Assembly: GCA_965116245.1 (NCBI GenBank)
Contig: OZ220497.1
Coordinates: 744,001 to 808,000 of the forward strand
Direction: 5' to 3'
Origin: Poriferisodalis sp965116245
GTDB taxonomy: Bacteria > Actinomycetota > Acidimicrobiia > Acidimicrobiales > Poriferisodalaceae
Length of the DNA stretch: 64,000 nt
A program made the translations under genes and the position numbers. Below, one piece after another: positions 17,270 to 26,388 of the stretch. Below the pieces are notes generated by a model that saw only the letters and a list, made by a program, of their open reading frames with translations, did not search any database and was not told the DNA's origin. Position 1 is the first letter of the stretch. The number at the start of each line of letters is the position of its first letter.

Positions 17270-17340
17270 GAAATCGATTTCTTTCTGGTCGGACTGCTCG
17301 GGCGGGTCGGGCTTTGCGTGGTCGAGAGCAGCTAGCTGGC

Positions 17341-17787
17341 TTATCGGGCGATTGCGTCGGTTAGTGGCAACGGCTGGGGTTGTTGGGCGCTATGGGGATG
17401 GTTCGGCCCCGCATACACCTTCAGTTTGCGCAACTGCGCCCGGCCCAACCTGTTGTGCGGCAACATGCCCCCGATGGTGCGCCGCACAGCATCGGCGGGA
17501 CGCCGCGCTAGCAGGTCGCCGTACGCCTCGCTGCGCAGACCGCCGGGGTAACCCGAATGGCGGTGTACCAGCTTCCGCGCGGCTTTGTCGCCTGTAAGCA
17601 CGACCTTGTCTGCGTTGACTATCACGACGTGATCGCCGCCGTCAATGTAGGGGGCGAAAGTCGGCTTGTGCTTACCGCGCAGGATTCTGGCAACTTCGGT
17701 TGCCATGCGACCCAGCACTAGCCCCTCGGCATCTACAACGAACCACGCGCGCTCTATCTCTGATGCCTTGGGGGCGTAAGTGCGCAC
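17341..17787 (-). CDS. rplM: 50S ribosomal protein L13 (uL13)
   Basis: Early-assembly large-subunit protein. Start chosen at a GTG (VRTYAPKASEIERAWFVVDA) because it matches the family N-terminus and has GGGAG 7 nt upstream; an open frame runs 60 codons further but is unlike L13. The 148 residues include GRMATEVARILRGKHK, VNADKVVLTGDKAARK, GGMLPHNRLGR and KVYAGPNHPH. The gene pair rplM-rpsI is adjacent, as usual, but separated from rplQ by the 18-26 kb island. Confidence 0.95.
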   Translation of the reverse strand: MRTYAPKASEIERAWFVVDAEGLVLGRMATEVARILRGKHKPTFAPYIDGGDHVVIVNADKVVLTGDKAARKLVHRHSGYPGGLRSEAYGDLLARRPADAVRRTIGGMLPHNRLGRAQLRKLKVYAGPNHPHSAQQPQPLPLTDAIAR

Positions 17788-18051
17788 GCTGAACTCCCGA
17801 TTAGGTGGAACCGGTGTGGTCCCTGCACCATGAGTCGGCGCTTGAGATTGGACCGGATTGGACTGTGTAAGGCTATCGGGCAACGGTCCCGATGGCGCGA
17901 CAGCACTAGCGACACAGTCAGCACAACCAACGCAGTCAAAGGCACATCCGCACTGGCGCCGCCCCAATCAGCACTGACAGGTCAGTACTTGCAGGAATAC
18001 CCCAGATCGGTTGTTGCACCGGATCTGTCCACCGGCTTCTCAGTTGGGCCG

Positions 18052-19809
18052 TTAGCCAGTTACGATCACTGGCCCAGATGTAGTAGCTGGCCCAGATGTA
18101 GTAACGGGCACAGTGTCGCGTCCCGCCCTCAGCAGAGTCCCCGGCCGGGCATCGGTGAACTCGCCGCCGCTGACAGCCACTTCGCCGTTGATCAGCACTG
18201 TGTTGATGCCATCGGCTTCTCCGTAAAGCCTCCAAGCGCCGCCGGGCAAGTCTTCGCGCACTTCAATCGGCCTAGGCGCAACTTGCGCAGGATCAAATAC
18301 CACCACGTCGGCGTGCCAGCCCTCGGCCAAGCGTCCTCGGCCTTCAAGCCCGTACAGACGAGCAGGCACGTCGGTCAGCTTGTGTACTGCTTGTTCCAGC
18401 TCAAGCATCTGACGGTCGCGAGCTGCTGCCAACAAATATGTTGAGTAGTTGAACGTCGCCAAGAAGTCGAGGTGCGCACCTGCGTCCGAGGCGCCGATTA
18501 CGCAGCGGTCGTCATTCCACAGTTCCCGGCGCAGTTCCCAGCTATCGTCGTCGTCTCCCGCCGCACGCGGGTACAAGCCGGTCTTGAGGTCGTCGGCCAC
18601 CACGAGATCGCACAGCGCGTCCCATGGTGAGACGCCCTGCTCGTCGGCGATGTCGCCAATCGTGCGACCTTCAAAGTGCGCCAACTCGGGCTTGGTGACT
18701 TCGCCCACGGTTAGACGTTCCCAGCGAGCCACGCCTCGGAAGGCGCTCGGCTGTTGGGCTAGATCGTTCAGCTCAGCGCGGCGATTCGGATCGGCTAGTA
18801 GTTGCAGCTTCTCACTCGGCGGGAGAGCCATCGGCTCGGCCCAACCGTGCAGCGTGTCAAGCAAGAAGCCGCTCTCGAAGCACAGGCGGCTGACGGCGGG
18901 CATCGGAGCGGTCAGAGCCAACACACGTCCGCCGTTGCGTGCAGCGAAGTCGCTGGCCTCCAACTTTTGCGCAATGACATCGCGATGTCGCCCATTGGCA
19001 AAGATCACGTTCCAGTTCAGCGGCCGGTCCGCTGCGGCCGACATGTCAGACAGAAGCCGGTACACGTCGGTGTCGAAACGTTCAACGGTCGGAATGAACT
19101 CAATGGCCACCGCAGGGCTGGAGCGCAGCACCGAGCACAGCTCAATGAGTTCGCCGGTGGAAGCGTGTCGGGAGGGAACCGCCGCACCAGCGGCATCGTT
19201 GTGAGTCGCAGCCCATGACGAACTGAAGCCCAACCCACCGGCGGCGATGGACTCGGCCAGCATGGCCTTCATCGTCTCAAGTTCGTCGGGCGTGGCTTCG
19301 TGGCCGACCGAGCGTTCGCCCATGACCACGCGGCGTAGCGCGCTGTGACCGACGAGGAATCCTGCGTTAGGCATCAGCGTGCCATCGATTGAGTCGAGGT
19401 ATTCACCGAAGCTGCGCCAATTCCACGGCACGCCCTGCTGCAACGATGTGAGCGGCATGCCCTCAACTCGGGCCAGCATCCTCATCAGATAGTCGCCGTG
19501 GTCGGGTTCCAGCGGGGCAATGGTGAATCCGCAGTTGCCGCCGATCACAGTGGTAACGCCATGCGCAGGCGATGGCGACAACGTGGTGTCCCAGAAAACC
19601 TGAGCATCGAAGTGTGTATGTATGTCAACGAAACCGGGTGCTACCGCCATACCGGACGCGTCTATAGTGCGCTCGGCTGTGCCAGCAGCTTGCACTGCTT
19701 CGTCGCCGACTGCCACGATGCGTCCGTCGCGGATGCCGAGATCGCCTTTGACACCCGGCGCTCCCGTCCCATCAATGATCGTGCCGCCAGCAATTCTGGT
19801 ATCCAACAC
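18052..19809 (-). CDS. N-acyl-D-amino-acid deacylase-like amidohydrolase
   Basis: Metal-dependent amidohydrolase-superfamily protein (D-aminoacylase / D-hydantoinase-like branch), about 585 residues. The N-terminal beta-sandwich segment (GGTIIDGTGAPGVKGDLGI) leads to the metal motif GFVDIHTHFDAQVFWD. GHSALRRVVMG and SDAGAHLDFLA with a late DAGAH Asp are typical of N-acyl-D-amino-acid deacylases. Start set at GTG with AGGGGAG upstream; a GTG ten codons earlier is possible. The C-terminus ends in an 18-bp repeat encoding TTSGP pieces. It is a lone gene; substrate unknown. Confidence 0.85.
   Translation of the reverse strand: MLDTRIAGGTIIDGTGAPGVKGDLGIRDGRIVAVGDEAVQAAGTAERTIDASGMAVAPGFVDIHTHFDAQVFWDTTLSPSPAHGVTTVIGGNCGFTIAPLEPDHGDYLMRMLARVEGMPLTSLQQGVPWNWRSFGEYLDSIDGTLMPNAGFLVGHSALRRVVMGERSVGHEATPDELETMKAMLAESIAAGGLGFSSSWAATHNDAAGAAVPSRHASTGELIELCSVLRSSPAVAIEFIPTVERFDTDVYRLLSDMSAAADRPLNWNVIFANGRHRDVIAQKLEASDFAARNGGRVLALTAPMPAVSRLCFESGFLLDTLHGWAEPMALPPSEKLQLLADPNRRAELNDLAQQPSAFRGVARWERLTVGEVTKPELAHFEGRTIGDIADEQGVSPWDALCDLVVADDLKTGLYPRAAGDDDDSWELRRELWNDDRCVIGASDAGAHLDFLATFNYSTYLLAAARDRQMLELEQAVHKLTDVPARLYGLEGRGRLAEGWHADVVVFDPAQVAPRPIEVREDLPGGAWRLYGEADGINTVLINGEVAVSGGEFTDARPGTLLRAGRDTVPVTTSGPATTSGPVIVTG
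18069..18104. repeat. 18-bp direct repeat at the amidohydrolase C-terminus
   Basis: CTGGCCCAGATGTAGTAG followed at once by CTGGCCCAGATGTAGTAA, in frame and encoding the repeated GPATTSGP tail about 5 codons before the stop at 18052. Confidence 0.9.
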
Positions 19810-20006
19810 GTGACCTGCTCCCCTCAGACATGGCCGCACGGCATAGTCGCTGCGCAGCTACGCGCGAACTTACCTTGCCAGCCGAGTGCGAGCATCGGCG
19901 GCGGGGTCAAGCGCCGACGCTGCGCAGCTAACCATCAACACAGCGAATATCAGGACAATGCGAAACAGCGAAGCAAGTAACGAAGCAAGTACTCCGACGT
20001 CACTAA

Positions 20007-20882
20007 GTGCCGATGTCACTAGCTAGGCCAGACGCGGCTAGCGCGGATGCCCAGGACGGTCTAACTGTGCGGCTGGATCTGGCCTACCGCGGTACGGGCT
20101 TTCGCGGCTTCGCGGCCAACGAGGGTGTACGCACAGTGGCTGGGGAGCTGAGCGCGGCCCTGGAGCGAATACTGGGTGAGACTCCTGCTCTGACTGTGGC
20201 CGGTCGTACCGACGCGGGCGTGCATGCGGTTGGTCAGGTGGTGTCGTTTCGGCTCCAAAGCGACCGCTGGCCCCGAGATTCCCAACTAGACCCAAGCGCC
20301 CGACCGGGACCAGACTCCCAACTAGCACGGTTGGCTTCGTCGTTGAATCGACTGTTGCAGCCCGAGATCGCTGTAACCGCCGCCTCATTCGCCGATGAAA
20401 GATTTGATGCTCGACGCTCGGCCACCTCCCGGGCTTATGAGTACCGCATCCGTAACGCAGTCCATCCTGATCCCCGCTACGGCGACCTGGAATGGCACAT
20501 TGGTGTGCCCCTAGATGTCAGCCAGATGAACGCGGCAGCAGAGTGCTTCGTCGGTCAGCACGACTTCACCTCGTTTTGTCGGCGACCCAAAGGCCGCACG
20601 GGCCAGACGGGCTACACGGAAGCGACGCTGATACGAACAGTGTTGCGTGCAGGTTGGTCGGCTCGGGGCGTGCGGCTGACGTTCAAGATTGAGGCCAACG
20701 CGTTCTGTCACCAAATGGTGCGGGCCATAGTGGGCCACTGCGTGGCGGTAGGTCGCGGCGACCGCTCAGCCGATGACGTCCCCTCGGTGATGGCAGCGCG
20801 CAATCGCAACAAGGCAGCGCCAATTGCGCCAGCGCATGGGCTGACTCTCGTAGCGGTCCGCTACGGCGACAACACCCAGTAG
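20007..20882 (+). CDS. truA: tRNA pseudouridine(38-40) synthase TruA
   Basis: Isomerises uridines 38-40 in the anticodon arm. Catalytic Asp69 lies in VAGRTDAGVHAVGQVVSF; FDARRSATSRAYEYRI and the FCRRPKGR segment are family features. 291 residues, with a short repeat-like insert (DSQLDPSARPGPDSQLARL) near residues 90-108. GTG start, with an alternative ATG two codons in. In most actinobacteria truA lies between rplQ and rplM on their strand; here it is between the same neighbours but inverted. Confidence 0.94.
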   Translation: MPMSLARPDAASADAQDGLTVRLDLAYRGTGFRGFAANEGVRTVAGELSAALERILGETPALTVAGRTDAGVHAVGQVVSFRLQSDRWPRDSQLDPSARPGPDSQLARLASSLNRLLQPEIAVTAASFADERFDARRSATSRAYEYRIRNAVHPDPRYGDLEWHIGVPLDVSQMNAAAECFVGQHDFTSFCRRPKGRTGQTGYTEATLIRTVLRAGWSARGVRLTFKIEANAFCHQMVRAIVGHCVAVGRGDRSADDVPSVMAARNRNKAAPIAPAHGLTLVAVRYGDNTQ

Positions 20883-21013
20883 CACCTGGTCGTAACACCC
20901 AGCCGCAACACGCCAGCCGCAACACGGACGAGGTGCTCAATCGCGCTGCTCAAGTGCTGCTCTATAGCGCTGCTCAATCGCTGCTCAAGCGCCGCTCAAA
21001 TCAGTCTGATTCT

Positions 21014-21052
21014 CAACTGGGCCGATCAACTGGGCCTATCAACTGGGCCGAT
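21014..21052. repeat. 13-bp tandem repeat (x3) between truA and the M16 peptidase gene
   Basis: Units CAACTGGGCCGAT, CAACTGGGCCTAT, CAACTGGGCCGAT. Just to the left (20941-21000) a second degenerate array of GCTGCTCAA-type units occurs. Together they fill most of the 207-bp convergent spacer; no terminator hairpin with a T-run was seen. Confidence 0.93.
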
Positions 21053-21089
21053 CAATGAGATGGCCAGCTTGGCCTATTGGACTGGCTCG

Positions 21090-24000
21090 CTACTCGGCTG
21101 CACGAAATACCTCAACACGATTGTCTGGATCAAACAGCAAAGCGATGAACTGCTGCACATCGGCCCCAGTGACGTTTGGTAAGGCGGCGCGTCGGCGAGC
21201 GGGCGTCGCTATGTCTGCGTCGTCCAAGTGATGACGGCTCCGCAGCGAGTTGACGATCTGCGGATTTGACACCAGCGCGTAGTTGTCTCCAACAACGGCG
21301 ATTGCTTGCGCAAGATCACGTTGTGTTGGCCCGTTGGCGATCAGCTCACGCAGTATCTCCATGATCTCCGAGTGCCCAGTGTTGAGGCCAGCCGGAGCGC
21401 CCGAAGAGAGAATGCGTCCCTGCCAGGTGCCCAGGGTCGCGTTCGGCGTCACCCGTGCGACAACCGAGTAAGTGTCGCCGAGTTCTTCGCGTACTCGCAC
21501 AGTGAGCAGGTCGTTGAGGACTGCCTGGGCTACTTCGGCGATCACCGACGAAGCTGTGTTGACCGGCGCTGTTGCACCGAACAGGATGTCAAAACCAGCC
21601 GTGCCAGAGTCAGCTTCTATAGGAACTTTGATGGTCCGCACGCCGGAGGGAAACCCCGGACGACGGTTCTCAAACGTGTCCGAGGCGCCCGCTGGCAGCG
21701 AGCCGATGTAACGCGCCACCAAGTCGGCCACAGCGGAGCGGTCAATGTCGCCAACCACAACCACCATTAGATCGTCCACATCGCTCAGCCGTGCTTGGTA
21801 AAGGCCCAGCAACGATTCTGCGGTTGTTGCATCGATCTGAGCCGGAGCGGCAATGAACTGATACCACGGGCTGCCCTGATGCAGCTCTGCAAGGAGCTTG
21901 AGTTCGGAGATCCACTGCGGAAATGCAGTGGAGTTGGCGAGCCGGGTCTGCATGGCCTGGATCTGCTCGCCGACGGCGACTTCGCTAACGCGGGGCTGCG
22001 TGATGTACAGGTGCATTAGCGCGAACAGAGTTTCGAGATCATCGGGACTGGAGGTGCCCGAGAACCCCTCGGAGAACTCGTCTATGAACGGAACAACCCT
22101 GGCAGTATTGGCGGCTAGGTACTCATCTAGCTGCGTCGCCGAAATATCGCCCACACCGCTGGCAGCGACTGCGGCAGCCGCGTGCCCCACCAAGGCCGCG
22201 TCGCCGACGGACAGTGTCGACCAGCCGCCCAGGCTCTCTGCGACCACGTCTACTTCGCCCGAGGCGATGTTGGACGGCACGAAAACGACTCGAGCACCGT
22301 TGGGGAACCGCCACTCGTAGGCATCCTCAAACAAGTCCACCGCAGCCTCGCTGGAAGGCGTCGTCGCAGCGGGACGCTCCATCAGACTCTCTACCGCCTC
22401 TGCGGCTGCTGGCGGAGCCAACGGCGAAGCCGCGTCGATCGCGCTCAGCAGCTCCTGCGCTGTGGGCACAGCCGATGGGTCCGGCCCTATGGAAACAGCG
22501 AGTGGCGACGCTCTGTCCAGCAGCCAACGCAAATGCGCAGTCAGTTCTTCCACCGAGTAGGTGTCGAGCAAGGTCGTGAGGCGTTCAAACCTTGTCGATT
22601 CCGAGGAAATGTCGGCGCCGCTCAAGAAATACTGCGTGTAGCGGGATGCGTATTGCGCGTCCTGGCGCGTCTCGGCCGTTTCTAGCTGGAGCCGCGCCGA
22701 AGTGCGCAGCGACTCCACTGCCTGGTTTAGCTCATCAGGGGTGAACCCGAAATGAGCTGCCCCCGCCACGACTGACACAAAGTCAGTTGTGGCCTGAGCC
22801 AAGTCGGAACCTTGGTAGTTGGTGCCATACAGGCGCAGTCCTCTGGCTGCTGGAAAAGTCAGGAACCGGGGCTGGGTAGCTTGAGCCATCAGACCTGCCT
22901 GGTACGCAGCATCCAATCGGATGCCGAGCATCTGGGCAATCACCTCTTCCATCACTATGAGCCGCTCGCCACCGACGGTGCCGTTTGGCCATGCAGGCAA
23001 CTGCCAGTCCAGCGAGACGTAGCTGCTGCCGTGGTCAGGATGGGTGATGACGTCAGCAAACGGCTCCGACACGAACTGCACTGTGAAAGCGCTGCGATCT
23101 GGCTGGGCTGGCACCGCGGGTGTAGGTGCTGAGAAATCCGCAAAGTGGTCGGCTACCAGCGCTTCCAACTGCAACACGGGCACGTCACCCACCACGACAA
23201 CGGCCATGTTGTCGGGTCGGTACCAAGTCTCATAGAAGTCCCGCAGATCTTCGGCAGTTATGGCGGAGTTGGACTCCAAACTGCCGCCAACCTGAATGCC
23301 CTCATAGACCGTGCCGCGGTAGTAGATCTCATTCAGCAAGTTTGAGATCCGTCCATCAGCCGACTCTTCGCTCAGGCGGTACTCGTCCAGGATGATGCCG
23401 CGTTCGTCTTCAACGTCGGCGGGCAGGATGGTCGCGGCCGACGCCCACTCCGACAGCACAGTGAACGCGGTTTGGATCGCTTCGGGATCGTCTAGCAAGA
23501 CGTCAAGGCTGTAGACCGTCTCATCCGCGCTGGTGTAAGCGTTGAGATCTGGTCCGAAGTCCGTGCCCAGATCACGCAATGCTTGATCCAGTTCGTTCTT
23601 GGAAAAACGCTCGGTGCCGTTGAACAGCATGTGCTCCAAGAAGTGCGCTGTGCCTTCCTTGTCAACGGGATCCAGTACGGCTCCGGCATTGACGACTAGG
23701 TGCATTACTACCGAGCCGCCCGGCGAGTCGTTGGAACGAAGGTAGTAAGCGAGACCGTTCGGCAGCTCGCCAATCAACACCGCCGGATCAACGGGCAGCG
23801 GAGTGGCGTCTAGGTCTGTCGGGTCATAGTTGTCAAACGCGCCCGCACGGGTCTCATCATCGGGTGACGACGGCTCTGTGTCTGTCGGATCATTGTCTCG
23901 GGGATCATTGGCGGGCTGTGTTGCATCGTCAGCATCGTCAGCGGGCCCAGCGTTCTCGGCGGGCTCATCATCACCTTCACCGGGGGCCTCAGAAGTTGTG

Positions 24001-24284
24001 GGTGCCGCGGTTTCGGCGACATCGATCTGGTCGTCGGTGCCTAGCGCGGCGTCTGGGCCGTCAGGTGCGCACGCAACCGCCAGCAAAAGGGACGCAAACA
24101 ACGCAGCCACGGACTTGTGCCAGCGAACCTGACGGACCGGCGATGGCCCAATGCCGTCAATGCCCGCGCCGCGGATGCCCGCGCCGTAGATGCCCGCGCT
24201 GTCGATGCCCGCGCTGTCGATGCCCGCGCTTTTGATGCCTGTGCGTCGCATGGCGCGCACGCTATCGGCGCGTGCTGTGGCCAA
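21090..24284 (-). CDS. Secreted lipoprotein M16 (insulinase/pitrilysin) metallopeptidase
   Basis: Predicted membrane-anchored zinc peptidase, 1064 residues. A hydrophobic segment ASLLLAVAC ends in a lipobox Cys, followed by a long acidic Asp/Glu/Pro/Thr-rich linker to about residue 165. The peptidase core begins PNGLAYYLRSNDSPGG; the inverted zinc motif HFLEH (~215) and a downstream ERGIILDEYRL Glu fit M16. The second half (FPNGARVVFVPS onward) is the usual non-catalytic M16 repeat. N-terminal to the signal is an odd repeat-encoded AGIDSAGIDSAGI stretch; the true start may be inside it. Lone gene, divergent from sodB. Confidence 0.9.
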   Translation of the reverse strand: MATARADSVRAMRRTGIKSAGIDSAGIDSAGIYGAGIRGAGIDGIGPSPVRQVRWHKSVAALFASLLLAVACAPDGPDAALGTDDQIDVAETAAPTTSEAPGEGDDEPAENAGPADDADDATQPANDPRDNDPTDTEPSSPDDETRAGAFDNYDPTDLDATPLPVDPAVLIGELPNGLAYYLRSNDSPGGSVVMHLVVNAGAVLDPVDKEGTAHFLEHMLFNGTERFSKNELDQALRDLGTDFGPDLNAYTSADETVYSLDVLLDDPEAIQTAFTVLSEWASAATILPADVEDERGIILDEYRLSEESADGRISNLLNEIYYRGTVYEGIQVGGSLESNSAITAEDLRDFYETWYRPDNMAVVVVGDVPVLQLEALVADHFADFSAPTPAVPAQPDRSAFTVQFVSEPFADVITHPDHGSSYVSLDWQLPAWPNGTVGGERLIVMEEVIAQMLGIRLDAAYQAGLMAQATQPRFLTFPAARGLRLYGTNYQGSDLAQATTDFVSVVAGAAHFGFTPDELNQAVESLRTSARLQLETAETRQDAQYASRYTQYFLSGADISSESTRFERLTTLLDTYSVEELTAHLRWLLDRASPLAVSIGPDPSAVPTAQELLSAIDAASPLAPPAAAEAVESLMERPAATTPSSEAAVDLFEDAYEWRFPNGARVVFVPSNIASGEVDVVAESLGGWSTLSVGDAALVGHAAAAVAASGVGDISATQLDEYLAANTARVVPFIDEFSEGFSGTSSPDDLETLFALMHLYITQPRVSEVAVGEQIQAMQTRLANSTAFPQWISELKLLAELHQGSPWYQFIAAPAQIDATTAESLLGLYQARLSDVDDLMVVVVGDIDRSAVADLVARYIGSLPAGASDTFENRRPGFPSGVRTIKVPIEADSGTAGFDILFGATAPVNTASSVIAEVAQAVLNDLLTVRVREELGDTYSVVARVTPNATLGTWQGRILSSGAPAGLNTGHSEIMEILRELIANGPTQRDLAQAIAVVGDNYALVSNPQIVNSLRSRHHLDDADIATPARRRAALPNVTGADVQQFIALLFDPDNRVEVFRAAE
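24165..24240. repeat. 15-bp tandem repeat (x5) at the M16 peptidase 5' end
   Basis: Units such as GATGCCCGCGCTGTC, GATGCCCGCGCTGTC, GATGCCCGCGCCGTA in frame, encoding AGIDS/AGIYG/AGIRG repeats ahead of the signal peptide. Confidence 0.9.
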
Positions 24285-24358
24285 AATCGGGTTCAGTTGG
24301 GGGAAGCAACGTCAACCGCTGGCATACTCACCGCAGCCGACGAACATGTGACACCCAA

Positions 24359-25117
24359 ATGACGATTCAGCTTCCTGAACTTCCGTACGCAGCCAATGGC
24401 CTGGCGCCGCACATCAGCGAACGCACCATCGGCTATCACTACGGCAAACACCACGCCGCTTACGTAAAGGCAGTCAATGAGCTAACCGTCGGCACTCCCA
24501 ACGCCGAGATTTCGTTGGAAGCTCTCGTGCGCTCGCTCATTCCCGGCGACAACAACGCCAAACTGTTCAACGCTGCTGCACAAGCATGGAATCATGACTT
24601 CTACTGGAATTCAATGTCGCCCGCAGGCGGCGGGGAGCCCGCGGGCGACCTGGCTGATGCACTGGAAGCCAGCTTCGGCAGCGTCGATGAGTTCCGGCGC
24701 CAGTTCGCTGCGGCAGCCGTGGGTAACTTCGCCTCTGGCTGGGGGTGGCTCGTCTACGACAGTGCCGGAACCGCTGGAACCGGCGCTTCGGAAGCCGAGT
24801 CTTCGGCGGCTGGAACTTCGGGAACCGAACCTGGCACCTTGAGCCGCACATTGAACGGCACATTGCGCATCGTGCAAACCGATGACGCCAGCACGCCGAT
24901 AGCCGGTACCAGCGCAGCCCGCACGGCTTCAGCTACGGCTTCAACTGCGGCAGCCTCACGACTCGTGCCGCTGCTCGTCATAGACGTGTGGGAGCACGCC
25001 TACTACCTTGATTATCAGAACGCGCGGGCTGCGTACGTGGACGCATTCGTCGAACACCTGGTCTGCTGGGAATTCGCCTCCGCCAACTACGCGGCTGCGC
25101 TGCGCAATCGCACCTAG
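24359..25117 (+). CDS. sodB: Superoxide dismutase, Fe type, with an insert
   Basis: Dismutates superoxide. The start MTIQLPELPYAANGLAPHIS matches the family; earlier in-frame codons do not. Metal ligands: H27 in YHYGKHH, H79 in WNHDFYWNSM, Asp/His in DVWEHAYYLDYQNAR (~209/213). NHDFYWNSMSPAGGGEP favours the iron subtype. Between GWGWLVYD and LVPLLVIDVWEH there are about 65 residues rich in Ala/Ser/Thr/Gly where the family usually has about 25-30. The added part keeps the LRIVQTDDASTPI core of the normal loop in its middle. No strong ribosome site was seen. Confidence 0.95.
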   Translation: MTIQLPELPYAANGLAPHISERTIGYHYGKHHAAYVKAVNELTVGTPNAEISLEALVRSLIPGDNNAKLFNAAAQAWNHDFYWNSMSPAGGGEPAGDLADALEASFGSVDEFRRQFAAAAVGNFASGWGWLVYDSAGTAGTGASEAESSAAGTSGTEPGTLSRTLNGTLRIVQTDDASTPIAGTSAARTASATASTAAASRLVPLLVIDVWEHAYYLDYQNARAAYVDAFVEHLVCWEFASANYAAALRNRT

Positions 25118-25208
25118 TAGCAAGAGCAGCAGTCGCACCTGATTGCAGAAACAGCAGCCGTACTTGGTTGCAGTGCATCTAGCTGCTTGAAGGCGGCTTA
25201 GTGATGGC

Positions 25209-25221
25209 GTGTCAGTGACAC
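25209..25221. promoter_or_regulatory. 13-bp palindrome upstream of the desaturase gene
   Basis: GTGTCAGTGACAC is a perfect inverted repeat (6 bp arms, 1 bp centre), about 112 bp before the desaturase start in the 215-bp spacer after sodB. It has the size of a small-regulator operator, but no regulator is adjacent. Confidence 0.35.
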
Positions 25222-25332
25222 AAGCGATACACCGTCAAGACGCAGCGTTAAGGCGCGTACCCAGAACCTAAGTGTGTTACTAGGCTTCGTCCGGCATGGT
25301 GAATGATGGCCCTCAACTGTGATCGAGGTGCA

Positions 25333-26280
25333 ATGGCGATAGAGGCAATAGAGACGGATGTCCGAACGCTTGCCGATCTTGAGCCAACGGTTGAGCAGTT
25401 GCTCGGCCGTCATTTGCGGCAGACCAAGGAATGGCATCCACATGCGTTGGTGCCGTGGAGCAGGGGCGAGGATTTCGCGCCTGACTACGAATGGTCACCC
25501 GAGGAGGCAAACCTCAGCCCCGAAGCTCGCAGCGCGCTGTTCGTGAACGTGCTCACCGAGGAAAACCTGCCCTACTACTTCCGTGACAGCGAGCGTCTGT
25601 TCGGTCGCGACGGTGCCTGGGGGGAATGGGTGCGGCGTTGGACAGCCGAAGAAGGGCGACATGGTCGGGTCATATACGACTATCTGTCCGTTACCCGTGC
25701 GCTTGACCCCGTAGCACTTGAACGGGCGCGCATGGCCCAAGTGCAGTGCGGGCAAGTACCTCAGCCGCCAAGCTTGTTGGAGGGTCTCGCATACGTCACG
25801 CTGCAAGAGTTAGCCACGCGCATCGCTCACTTCAACACGGGACAGCACATTGACGACTCCGCTGGCAAAGCCATCATGCGGCGGGTCGCATTCGATGAGA
25901 ACCTGCACTTCCTGTTCTACCGGGATGTAATGAGCGCTGCTGTTGAGATCGACCCCTCCAGCGCAGTGGTAGCTATTGCCAATCAAGTCAAGGGCTTTGC
26001 CATGCCCGGTTCGGGCATCGTTGATTTCGAGATGCACTCGCGCGTCATCGCCGAAGCCGGGATATACGACTTGGCGATACACCACGACCAGATCCTGCGG
26101 CCCGTGGTCCTGCGCGATTGGAACCTGCCGGGTTTGACAGAACTCTCAGGTATCGCCGAGGCGGCACGCGAGCGGCTTATGCAACTAATCGAACGGATTG
26201 GCCGGGTGAGTCAGCGTCTAGCGGAGCGCTACGCGGAGACACGCGATTCGCTTCGCCACGAAGCAGCACTAGCGCAGTAG
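25333..26280 (+). CDS. Acyl-[acyl-carrier-protein] desaturase, diiron
   Basis: Soluble stearoyl-ACP-type delta-9 desaturase that introduces a cis double bond into acyl-ACP. About 315 residues from an ATG preceded by GAGGTG. Diiron ligands are visible in TEENLPYY (~75), EEGRHG (EExxH-type, ~106) and DENLH (~187). NTGQHIDDSAGKAIMRRVA is typical of the actinobacterial DesA family. It lies on the plus strand, convergent with rplQ. Confidence 0.93.
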   Translation: MAIEAIETDVRTLADLEPTVEQLLGRHLRQTKEWHPHALVPWSRGEDFAPDYEWSPEEANLSPEARSALFVNVLTEENLPYYFRDSERLFGRDGAWGEWVRRWTAEEGRHGRVIYDYLSVTRALDPVALERARMAQVQCGQVPQPPSLLEGLAYVTLQELATRIAHFNTGQHIDDSAGKAIMRRVAFDENLHFLFYRDVMSAAVEIDPSSAVVAIANQVKGFAMPGSGIVDFEMHSRVIAEAGIYDLAIHHDQILRPVVLRDWNLPGLTELSGIAEAARERLMQLIERIGRVSQRLAERYAETRDSLRHEAALAQ

Positions 26281-26363
26281 TCGTCAGCGCAACAGTCGGC
26301 GCTCGACTAGCAACAAAAAGCGGCTCAGTCGGGCAGGCATCGTCCGGCTGGTATCCGCGCGGG

Positions 26364-26388
26364 CTACACCAGCTCCTACACCAGCTCT
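26364..26388. repeat. 12-bp stop-containing duplication at the rplQ 3' end
   Basis: On the minus strand the text GAGCTGGTGTAG occurs twice back to back; the first TAG is the rplQ stop (26376-26378), the second lies 12 bp on, in frame. Confidence 0.9.

Noticed and set aside
18449..19204. 251-codon plus-strand open frame opposite the amidohydrolase
   Set aside because: No family resemblance; antisense to a clear amidohydrolase.
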